Below are positions 22,408 through 32,619 of a stretch of 64,000 bases of DNA, in pieces. Both the position numbers and the translations under genes were made by a program. Location: positions 4,464,001-4,528,000 of the forward strand of contig CANTUQ010000037.1 in NCBI GenBank assembly GCA_947683425.1, given 5' to 3'. A model generated the notes under the pieces. The model made no database searches and was not told where the DNA came from. It saw only the letters and a program-made list of their open reading frames with translations. Every line of letters begins with the position of its first letter. Within the stretch, counting starts at the first letter, position 1. This DNA comes from Excoecaria cochinchinensis. Its lineage: Eukaryota > Streptophyta > Magnoliopsida > Malpighiales > Euphorbiaceae.

Positions 22408-23787
22408 TGATATGAGCCTAAATAGCTCATATTTAGTCCATGTTTTGTGATTAAAATAATGTATATTTGTAGTTAATTGTGTTAGAATTAGGTATGTTTT
22501 ATGTGTTGTTCTATGTTTTGTGAATATAGGAGAAATTGAAGAAAACAATGGAAAAAGAAGCAAAATTGTGAAAGACAAGATGATTCTATCACGAGTGCGA
22601 CAAGCATCACGAGCGCGATAGAAGGTGCCAAAGAAGAGGGAAGAGAAGAGAGAAAGAGAAGAACCAAAGGAGAAGCCATGCGTTGTCGCAAGCGCGAAGG
22701 AGTCGCGAGTGCGACGAGACGGGGAGGAAAGAGAAACGGCCAACACAGCTGAAGAGCAGGAAGGGAGAGAGGGCCGTGCTCTGTCGCGAGCGCAACAGGC
22801 ATCGCGATCAAGACAGAGAGATCCGTTGGGTAGTTATTTTCAAAAAGTCACTTGAAGGGTCATGCTTTCTCACCAACTTGTGCAACCCTTTGAAGAAACT
22901 TATCAAGGAACATGACTTTTAGAACATTATATATATTAAATTCAACTGTAATTTAAAGGAGGGAATTTTTAATTAAGTATTTTTCTGTAAGTTTAAGAGA
23001 AAACAATTTCTTTAGTTGAAGTTCTAAGATAGTTTTTATGTTTTGAAGAGAAGGCAATTGCAAGGGAGAAGATCATACTTTGTTAAGGGAAAAAGGGTTG
23101 AGAGATCTCCTTTTATTTCTAATCTTTTACTTCTTCTTTGTAAACATTATATGAATGTTATTTAAGAAACTTGAATGATATTAATGTTATTTCTATTTCC
23201 ATCAATGTTAATAGTCTTTGAAAGCAGAATTCTCTATTGGTATATTTGCATGATCATTATAAGTTAAAGTTGAGTTGAGAGATTCACTTTATCTTACAAC
23301 TAATAGAACTTCATTATGAAAACATAACTTAAGAGATCAGTATGTCAAGATAATTGCTATAAGTTGGTAACTAATTTTAAAATATGTAATTAGAATTAAC
23401 TAGTTCATTAATGAGAGTTAAGGATTAACATCATAATTGCATGTTTTAGGCACTCTGCTTTATGTCGAGAGAGTGAATTAGAATATTATTCCAATTTGGC
23501 TTACTGATAAGATTATAATTATAATTAAAAGATGGAATCAAGTTTCATAATCATTAGTTCTTCATCATCCACATTGTCTTCTGTGATCATCATTAACTGG
23601 GTTTAATTAATTTACGTGACATGAGTAGTATAGAATTAACTTACAAATTATTGAACATTGTAAACAAGATAAAATCAAGTAGTAATAGTAAGTGATATTT
23701 AATCTACATTCTCTGTGGGATCGACATATTAAGTACTATGAACGATTAACCGTGCACTTGCGGAGTTAGCGTTTTTAGCACCTAACA
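22408..23787 (+). repeat. 3' LTR of element C
   Basis: It runs from TGATATGAGCC to CCTAACA. It carries the same near-palindrome cluster at 22587-22816. The following 27 bases (23788-23814) still resemble the primer-site region of the 5' end (T-run, then GGTTCCGTTGCCGGG) before B sequence resumes. Confidence 0.85.
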
Positions 23788-24613
23788 AGTTTTTTTTGGT
23801 TCCGTTGCCGGGACAAGTTAAGTAATTATTAATTGTGGCTTGGCAGTATTAAAAGAATTTGTTTTGAGGGCCAATTTATAAGTTTAACTTGTTTATATGG
23901 TAAAAGTAAGAAAAGAAGGAAAAAGGAGGATCATTTAGTAATTTTCCTCTAGTGGCCAATAATAAATTAACATGTGACGGGAAGTTGGGGGAGATATTTA
24001 AAGAGAGGAGGTCAATTTATAGAGGATTCACGAGATTTCCTGCCTTTTCTTCCTCCTCTTCGATTCTTGCTCTTTTTTCCATCTTCCATGAATTGCTTAA
24101 AGAGATTAGAAGTTCTAGGGAAATTCATGGGTGTGATTTTCTTATAAAATTGTAAGTTTTTGCTTTCTGCTTCTTCTTACTTTTCTTTGGTGTGAATGTG
24201 GAGTTATATGAATTTATGTTAATTTTAGTGATTTTCTATTTTTAATTGTGATAATTTAGTGTTAAAGTCATAAATTGAGTTGTCTTGAAGTGAGTTTTGG
24301 TTAAAAGTAACCATGTAAATTAATTTGGTTGTGAGTAATTTGAAGGTGGACTTAAATGATGATTTAGTGATTTTGAATGAGAAATTAGATTGATTTTGAT
24401 TGTGTAATTAATAAAGTAAGTGTGATTGAGATGGTTAAATAGTTAAGTAATTATGAAATCATGGTTAGAAAGGCTTATTGGGATGAGTTGGTTCTGTTAA
24501 GTTACAAACAAATAAAAAAGCATAAAACAGAGCATCATGTTTTACCAGAAAAGCACAGCTGTGTTTCGGAAAGCATAGCTATATTTCAGTGAAATCTAAT
24601 GAACACAGCCATA

Positions 24614-24950
24614 TCACACAGTGGTCAGGAAAGTCTAACCGCCTTGTGATCGTGCCCAGAATTGAAGAATTTGGGTTTTTGACGATCCACATGGGGGTGA
24701 AGATTCTCTGACCATCGTGTGGTGACCCTTACGGCGACCAGGATTTCCCTGACCGCCATGTAAAACGCTTATGTTTGATTAATGATTCAGGTTTTGCTTG
24801 TTCACACAGTGGTCAGCCTTTTCTAACCACCGTGTGATGTCCCACATGGCAGGTAGGATTTCCTTGAGCGCCTTGTAAAATGCTTATGTTTTGCAATACT
24901 TGAATTCCAACACTTCACACGATAAGTAGGAATACTTGACCACCGTGTGA
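24614..24950 (+). repeat. Row of six imperfect hairpins in the B 3' LTR
   Basis: Collinear with 8421-8757. The first unit reads TCACACAGTGGTCAG with CTAACCGCCTTGTGA. Several arms have decayed independently of their partners. Confidence 0.7.
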
Positions 24951-27778
24951 CCCTGTTTTTCGTATTCAGTTATAGATTTTGGCACCCAATGAACTCTGAA
25001 TTGGACCAGATTAATTCGGTGATTATTTGTCAATATTAAAAGATATTCATTCAAATTTTGTATTGTTAAGTATGGGTTTACGTGATCAGTTACCTGATTT
25101 GTATTCGATTTGTTATCTGATTTGTATCAGATCTATTATCTGATTATATGTACTGTGTCCGTACCCGGTATAATAGAATATGTAGAACTACGTGATTCTA
25201 ATTCCCAACACCTGAAATACGTTGGAACCTTGGAATACTATTCCAAGTCTGAACCAAATCATAGAAAGATTAAACGAATGTTATGATGAAAACGAATGCT
25301 ATGATGAAAATGAATGTGATTTGTAAATACTGACATAGCATGAAGTTATAACAACTGTTTTGTATACTTGTACTGTTCTATATACTTGTAATGAAACCCT
25401 TTGAACTGGAATCACTAATTTTGACTCAACGTGTTTACTGTTAATTTGACATGATTAAAAGCCTGCTTTAACTGGGTAATGGATACCATTCTGCTGGCCC
25501 CTTTGGGTTATTATTTCGGCTGGTTGGCCCCGTTTGGGTCACCTTTTGTCACCTAAATATAAATTAATTAAAATGTACTGTAATTGTACCTTCGCGTACC
25601 CCTGTAATTGTACCTTCGGGTACCTCTGTAATTGTACCTACGGGTACCCCTGTTCAATACCCTCGGGTACTTACTGTTTTGTACTTCGGTTATCCATTTC
25701 TTTAGGGAAAAGTAGGCAAGCTAATGGCTGAATCATGCAAGTTAAAGGTTATAAAAATGTGCTTATGAAAGATAAGTTAGGTTGTTCAACTTGTAATATA
25801 AACGTACTTGGGAAGAACATATTATTTAAGCTTAAGTGATTTACTTAATGTTATCTGAATATTGTAGTAATGTATCGAACCCTTTCTTAATTCCATTATA
25901 GTTACTTTTATTTTCCAAAACATCACATCTAGTTCCTATGCTTGTATTCATTTTATGTTATATAACAATGTTGAACAAATACCCTAATTATCCCAAACAA
26001 TGTCAGGTTCCATTTGACGAAGAATTAAGATTTTATATCTAAATATTCACATAATATTCTCATTAATTGTTCATGTTCATAAGCCTAAACACTCATGTTT
26101 CTAATTGATAATCATTCTTAGTTGTTTCCATCTTACTTTTGGTGCTTTACAGGCTCTTTTTTAGCCTAATTCATGCTTTAGAAGTGCATTTGGGTGCTCT
26201 AAAATGAAGAATAATGCTTAAGAAACAAAGGAGAATAAGTCTAGAACTGTCACGGATCATGACGGTAGTGCCAACTCATGACAAAGAGCATTTGTCCCGA
26301 GTCGTGACTGTTGTGTTGACTCAAGCAGAATGCTATTCCCGAGACAGTTTCCAACCCCATTTTTGTTGAGATTTTGGACTAGAAAATGGCATTTTAAGCA
26401 GAAATGTTCTTAATAATTTTGTTCCCCTATGTCTTAACTCTCTACTGGTAAAATTTCAGATCATTTAGAGCTATATCCTAGGAGTTATGGCCTTAACATT
26501 ATAGACTATCCTAGAGCAACTTCTAGGGACAGAATTGTGTCCCAACTTTGAAAAATTACTGGGAATGATGGAGACATAATTTGACCATAATTTTTCATGA
26601 TAATTGTTTTCTTGGATGTCTAGTTTTAGTATAATTTTGATTCACAACATTTGGATCACTATAACTCCAGAAATATCCATAGGAACAGAACATGCTCCCA
26701 TTACCCAGGCAGAATAGATACCCTTCTGTTATGCTCAATTTTGAGGCAATTAAAGTCAGCATTAGTTGTTGATCTCTTCTAGAAATATATAGATACATCT
26801 TAGGTTTCATATGGAATTGGAATCACCTCATTTGGAGATTCCTAGGCCGAGTTATATCCTAAATTCGAGGTCAGGTGTTAATTTGGGCAGAGTCTCCCCT
26901 AAAACTTCTATATGCCTAATTTTATACTTTCAACCAATTATTCATCCATAAGTGAAACTCAAACATCCAACACAATATCAATAGCATCAATATCATTCAA
27001 AGAAACCATAATTCATCATCAAACACATGCAATTAAGGTAGAATTCCCAAACCTTTATCTTTTCTTCTTCTAGCCTCACTTTGTTCTCCTTGCACCTTCT
27101 TTCTCCTTGCCTTTGTCTTCAACTCCTCCTTCTTCTTCTAATATGACCAACAATGCATTAATCACATATAATCATACTTTTTCTATTTTTACCAAAAAAA
27201 TAGGAAAGAAGAAGAAGAAGAAGAAAAAGAAAAAGAACTCTAAACACTTTCCTAATTAATGTACAAGTGCACTAGAAATAATCTCCTACTTAAGAACACT
27301 TAGAACAGATTTTTTGTGACATTTAATACGGGATTTTGGGTGAGGAAAAGAGGCTGAGATTGATGAGGAAGATGGTTTCCAAACCCTTCATCAGCCGTGC
27401 TCCATGGCTTTTATAGGCCATGAAGAATTGCCTTTATGCATCTTCATATTTCTAGATCAAATGTAAGTGTCAACATACGATGGGTTTAGGTGTCAACATA
27501 TGATTGGCACTTTCCTTGACTTTTCTGGTTGGTCCAAAACTTTCATCATTTCATACATTTACCTTGTCATTTATTCTATTCCCTACATTAGCATACTTAA
27601 GTACTCATATTATGTAATTTAGTCCATAGGCACAAATTACCATTTTACCCTTGTTAATTAATTAGATTCCAATTATAACCCTATCACATTTAACCACTCA
27701 ATTACATGTATTTGGCCATAAGAATACCCTAATTATGTCCATAGACAACCAGGGTATAAGTTAGGGCTTTACAGACAT

Positions 27779-28524
27779 GCTTAATCTCATAATAAATAAC
27801 AGTAAATATTCACACATTAAATATTCATACTCATGTATCGCCAAAAATGAACCTGATTATTATTCATAAATAATAATGTTAAGAGGTTACACAAAATAAA
27901 ACAGTACAAATCAAATCCTATGCAAGCCCTAAGATCTAATGTGTCTCTTAAACACAACTCTCATTACAAGTTTAGTCAATGGATCTACAATCACGTCATG
28001 TGTGGAAATATACTATAAGTTCACCTCTCCTCGTGCAATAATATCTTTGGTGTATTGATACTTAATGTTGATATACTTAGTCTTACTATGAAATTTTGGA
28101 TCTTTTATGTAAGGTATTAATGATTAACTGTCACTACAGACCGTCACTGGTTCCTCTGAGGTAGTTACTCTTAAATGGCCCATAAATCATTTTAGTCAAA
28201 CTGCCTCTTGTACTGCAGCTGAGGAAGCGACAAATTCAACTTTCATTGTTGATAGAGCTACACAAGTTTGTTTCTTACTTCTCCATGAAATAGCACTATT
28301 GCCAAACAAGAATATAAAACCTGAAGTGGATTTCCTCTCATTCACATCTCCTGCCTAATCAGCATTTGTGTATCCTCTCAATTACAGGTCCTTGCCTTGA
28401 TAACAAAAAAGAATAATTTATTGTACCTTTGAGGTATCTAAGTATTCTTTTAATTGCTTTGCAGTGTGCTTAGCCTGGGTTAGATTGATATCCACTTACC
28501 ATACCCACTGCATAGCATATATCA
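27779..28524 (-). pseudogene. RNase H end of the copia polyprotein
   Basis: On the minus strand the blocks include QAKHTAKQLKEYL-like sequence and DVIVDPLTKLVMR, ending KRHIRS before a stop at 27929-27931. These are typical of the copia RNase H C-terminus. The fragment joins to RT sequence right of 36067 once the gypsy element and one TATCA copy are removed. The last 150 bases are the start of the 3' non-coding region. Confidence 0.75.
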
Positions 28525-29321
28525 TGATGCGAGCACAACCATGGAATATCATAATGGGACCAAAGATGAGCTAGCAATGCCGGATGGACCAGTGATAAGG
28601 ACAAGAGCTAAGAAGTTCAAAGGAGAACTTCAATCCTACATGGGCCGAATTGTAGAAAGTATGGAATGTCAACAGATGATGTGGGCCAATGGCATCATAG
28701 CCAATTCAATAGGGCCGAATGTACAAGATAGACTTCAACTTTATTTAGTTAATTATTTTAAGTTAGTAGAATAGCTTTTGGGCAGTCCATTACTTGTAAT
28801 TTTGCATGTGGAATCGTTTTGACTGATTGGGCCTTAATCTAACTTATTAGGCTTATTTTAGTGAGATGGGCTTTAATTAGCTTTAGCTCATTTAATTTAA
28901 TTCTTTTAGGCTAATGTGCTATATTTTAGAATTAATACGTGTGGGTCTTAGTAACTTTGGTGGGAGGCTCATATGTAAAGGCCTTTTTAATTAATTAGTT
29001 TTTTTGTTATTTAAGAGGGTATAAATACCTCATAATAACATTGTAAAATCAGATTTTGAGTATTATTAACTTGGCTTGGCCAAATTCTTAAGGAGAGAGT
29101 TCTTTAACTTATCTTTTTCTATTGGATGAAGAATATAATTCTTATCAAGGTATTTTTTGTGGCGAATTCTATTTTTGTTTTTAAATCAACCTAATTATAT
29201 GTGTTTTCTTTCATGAATTGATTGGGGGTTCATTATGGTTGGGGATTTCTCTTTGTTTATGTTAATGCCAAAGTGTGTGTTTAAGGGGTGTTGGGTTCTT
29301 TAGCTTTAGGGTTCCGTATTA
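28525..29321 (+). repeat. 5' LTR of the gypsy element
   Basis: It contains a 77-residue frame (28541-28774) that reads from the second codon of the LTR: MPDGPVIRTRAKKFKGEL and so on. Its counterpart in the 3' LTR continues the pol frame, so the LTR start doubles as the pol C-terminus. TATA-like GTATAAATACC lies at about 29020. Confidence 0.85.
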
Positions 29322-29430
29322 TTTGATATCAGAACTTGGATTGGGATAAATTCTTATTTATCTTGTGTTGATTTGCTGATTTTTATTCATTTCTTAAGGA
29401 TCTGAAATTTTAGGACCCTTTGTTCTTTGT

Positions 29431-29476
29431 GTGTTTTGCTTGTTTCTTCCTTTTATTTAGTTTATTTGCTATTTTG

Positions 29477-29518
<42 letters not shown>

Positions 29519-29880
29519 AGATGAATAGTTGTATTTAAAAAACAAAGAGAGAAAATTGTAATTGTTATGACTAGAAAAGAGAAAAGCACAAAGAATGGTA
29601 TTTTTCTTTAGTTGGTTATTTTTCTTTGGTTTGTGCATTTTGCTTGTTTCTTCCTTTTATTTAGTTTATTTGCTATTTTGATTAATATATATATATATAT
29701 ATATATATAAAGAGATGAACAGCTGTATTAAAAAAAAGAGAGAGAGAGAAAATTGAAATTGTTACGGCTAAAAAAGAGAAAAGCACAAAGAAGGGTTATT
29801 TTTCTTTGGTTGGTGGCATGACATTGGGGCTGCATCTTTTAGGGCAGAATTTGTGGAATTTAAAAAAAAAAGAAAGGAAA
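29431..29880 (+). repeat. ~200 bp tandem duplication with (AT)n in the gypsy leader
   Basis: Units starting near 29431 and 29633 share TTGCTTGTTTCTTCCTTT, an (AT)n run (29480-29515 and 29694-29709), AAGAGATGAA and AAGAGAAAAGCACAAAG. A degraded third partial copy follows. This parallels the 148 bp leader array of element A. Confidence 0.7.
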
Positions 29881-30607
29881 ATTGAATTTGTGACGCAAAT
29901 TGAAGAAAAAAAAGCACAAAGTGGGTTAACTTTTGGTTGGCGTGAACAATTAAGATTACACTTCTTGGGGTAGTATTAATATTATTTAATTAGTTAGAAA
30001 TAATCCAAAAATTAAGGTTGTGACATAATTTAAATTTGGGAAATTAAAATAAATAAGTCAACTTGACATACACTTATCTTGTAGTTTGCGTCACTTTAGC
30101 TTAAATATCTGGGTTTTCTTATTTTGTCTTAGTGTCATTACATATTTTTGCATCAAAGTTGAATTTCCATTCGGGAAAAATCAATTTCTGCATTTATGCA
30201 TTAGTTTTGTCATTTTTTTTTCATTTTAAGTTGTTATTTTTGCTTCCATTTACACTATAATTAACAAATTGATTCTTGTTAATTCAAATCTGTATTTTTG
30301 GACAGCAAACATATCTTCTTCTTGTATGCCTATTTTTTCTTCATTTTGGTATTTTAATTCTAGAATTGTGACAATCTTCTTTGTTAGATGTTTTATTGCA
30401 TTCTTATCTTGATTGGAAATTGAATCCTAAAGTGCAATTGAGGACAGCAAGCTTGAGTGAAAAAATGCAAGACTGTATAAGTACATTCAAGAAGGTAAAA
30501 TCCTATATTGTGTGAAACACGAGAGGAGTGTCATAAGCTTAAGTGTAAACACGTGATGGCGTGCTTTATGAGGCTATTTTGTCTAACACCTTTTACAGGT
30601 ATATATA

Positions 30608-31974
30608 ATGACTGAAGAAACTAACAAGAAGGGAATGTCCCAAGAAGAGCTAGCCTATGCAATGCATAGTACATTTGAGAAGATTATGAGGGATATGGGA
30701 CACATAAATGATAGGTTGGAGAGGTTGGAAGTGAGCACATCTAACACTTCTAGAAGGACAGTTAGGAGAGGTCGATGGATCAATGAGAATGAAGAGGCTA
30801 ATAATGATAAATAGAAGGAAGATGTGGAAGTTCATTCGGTAAGGGGAAGAATGAGGAGAAGATAAAATGGATAGCAACATTAATGCCATTAAGGTAAATA
30901 TTCTATCCTTTAAAGGTAGGAATGATGCCGAGGTATACTTAGAATGGGAAAAAAAAGATGGACATGATTTTTGCTTGTCACAACTATTTTGAATATAAGA
31001 AAGTGAGATTAACAGCAGTGGAGTTCTCTAATTATGCATTAATTTGGTGGAATGAATTAGTAAAAAATAGGAGGAGGAATAAGGAACCACCTATATTTAC
31101 TTCGGAGAAAATGAAAAGAGTGATGAAGAAGAGGTTTGTACCATCTTATTGCGATAGAGAGTTGCACCAACAATTACATAGACTCAGCCAAAGAGTTAGA
31201 TCAGTAGAAGATTATCATAAGGAGATGGAGATGCTATTGATCAAAGCTAACATAGAAGAAGAGAAAAAGGTGACAATGGCTCGGTTCATGGGAGGTTTGA
31301 ATAAGAAAATTGCTGATGTGGTTAAATTGCAACATTATGGAGAGATTGAGGACCTAGTGAACATTGCTATGAAGCTGGAGAGGCAATAAAAACAAAGGAG
31401 GGCAGCAAAGTCATTCTCAAATTTCAGCAATAAATGGAGTCCAAAATGGAGCAAAAATGAAGATAAGAAAATGGAGCACTATTTGGATTCCAAGGAGAAA
31501 GGCAATGAAATAAGCAAAGGCAAGGATAAGAGTACTTCAATCCAAAAAGGTACTAAATATCCACCAACTAAACCTTCTAAACATAGGGATATTAAATGCT
31601 TTAAATGTCAAGGGCATGGTCATTATGCATTTAATTATCCTAATAGAAAGACTATATTTATTAAGGGCGGTGAAATTATTTTTGAGTCTGGTGATGGTAA
31701 TGAGTCTGATGATAGTGATTTGGGTATGCCACCTTTAGAAAATTGTTCTGATAATGATGAGAATATTAAATATGCTGTTAAGGGAGAATTCTTAGTTACT
31801 AGGCGTGCATTGAATTTAAATGTGAAGGAAGATAGCCTAGAACAAAGGGAGAATATATTTCACACCAGTTGCTTGGTAGGTGGAAAAGCTTGCAGTCTGA
31901 TCATATATGGGGGTAGTTGTACTAATGTAGCTAGTACTACTTTGGTAGAGAAATTGGGACTGAAATGTGATTGA
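30608..31974 (+). pseudogene. Gag and start of protease of the gypsy element
   Basis: It starts at ATG 30608 (MTEETNKKGMSQEELAYAM) and breaks at 30814. The gag domain continues at 30958-31389 with FSNYALIWWNELVKNRRR and ELHQQLHRLSQ. The zinc knuckle at about 31595-31640 reads CFKCQGHGHYAFNY, so the last Cys of CX2CX4HX4C is Tyr. The protease block near 31905 reads LIIYGGSCTNVAS where the family has DGGS, so the catalytic Asp is Tyr. These changes together with the stops mark a dead copy. Confidence 0.75.
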
Positions 31975-32501
31975 CACCATAACACATATAGACTACAATG
32001 GTTGAATGATAGTGGTGAAGTCAAAGTTTTCAAGCAAATAGTTGTTGCATTTGCTATTGGTAGATATGTTGATGAAGTTGTGCATGATGTTATCCCTATG
32101 CAAGCTGGTCACATATTATTGGGTAGGCCGTGGCAATTTGATAGGCTTGTTATGCATGATGGGTACATGAACAGGTATTTTTTTTATGTATAATGGGCAG
32201 AAAATTACTCTTGCTCCTTTGTCATCAAAAGAAACTTACCTTGAGCAATTGAAAATTCAACAATCTTCAAATGGAAATTCGGGTAGTGAGGTGAAAAAGA
32301 AAGAAGAGAGAAAAAAGACCATGAGAGAAAAGAATAAAACCAAAGGCCCAATAGCGAGTGACTACACAAGTGAGGAAAAGAAAGTGGGATGAGTAAGAGA
32401 TAAGAAGTTAGTGAGTGAAAAGAAATAGAAGAATGTGAAAAGTGAGCAAAAAGAAATTGAAAGGAGTGAAAAGGTTAAGAAACAACCATGTTTTATGCAA
32501 A

Positions 32502-32532
<31 letters not shown>

Positions 32533-32619
32533 ACCTAGACAATAGAGCTCTAGCCTTGATTTGGTTTAAGGAAGCTTTATTTACTGAAACTGATCTTAAT
32601 CTTGAGTTGCCTAGTATTT

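Larger units (their letters stand above)
12050..23814 (+). mobile_element. Element C: Athila-like Ty3/gypsy retrotransposon (11.8 kb)
   Basis: LTRs of 1369 and 1380 bp start TGATATRAGCC and end CCTAACA. The primer site TGGCGCCGTTGCTGGGGA at 13429 matches the 3' end of plant tRNA-Asp, as in the Athila lineage. The order is gag, protease, RT, RNase H, integrase, a third reading region, then the polypurine tract. The long space after integrase and the third region also fit Athila. The coding part has many stops. No clean 5-bp target duplication is visible (TTGAC at left). The right end carries primer-site-like sequence past the LTR. Confidence 0.85.
3974..25874 (+). mobile_element. Element B: large-LTR retrotransposon without coding capacity
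   Basis: The 5' LTR starts TGTAACGACCC and ends GGGGTTTTACA at 10209. The 3' LTR starts TGTAATGACCC at 11923. The primer site TGGTATCAGAGC begins at 10215 and matches initiator tRNA-Met. The internal region is only 1.7 kb and has no gag or pol, so B depended on proteins in trans, as LARD-type elements do. The 3' LTR lacks its last ~440 bp (matching 9769-10209), so the right edge near 25874 is a truncation and no target duplication can be read. B carries A in its 5' LTR and C in its 3' LTR. Without them B would be about 6.6 kb. Confidence 0.78.
11923..25874 (+). repeat. 3' LTR of element B, interrupted by element C and truncated
   Basis: The LTR parts are 11923-12049 and 23815-25874. The first part contains the intact version of the site where A landed in the other LTR. 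The last ~440 bp present in the 5' LTR are missing, and the sequence passes directly into the gypsy-type solo LTR. Confidence 0.78.
3124..27773 (-). mobile_element. Gypsy-type solo LTR, split by element B
   Basis: On the minus strand the LTR starts TGTAAAGCCCTAAC at 27773 and ends GGTGTTACA at 3124. It is flanked by GACAT at 3119-3123 and 27774-27778. The two parts, 25875-27773 (1.9 kb) and 3124-3973 (0.85 kb), sum to about 2.75 kb. The 5' part has a TATA-like CTATAAAAGCC near 27410. The TGTAA...TTACA ends are typical of plant Ty3/gypsy LTRs. There is no internal region, so it is a solo LTR formed by LTR-LTR recombination before B landed in it. Confidence 0.82.

Noticed and set aside
25875..27773. 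Possible independent element after B
   Set aside because: It has no duplication of its own at the left edge; it is explained as the other part of the same solo LTR.
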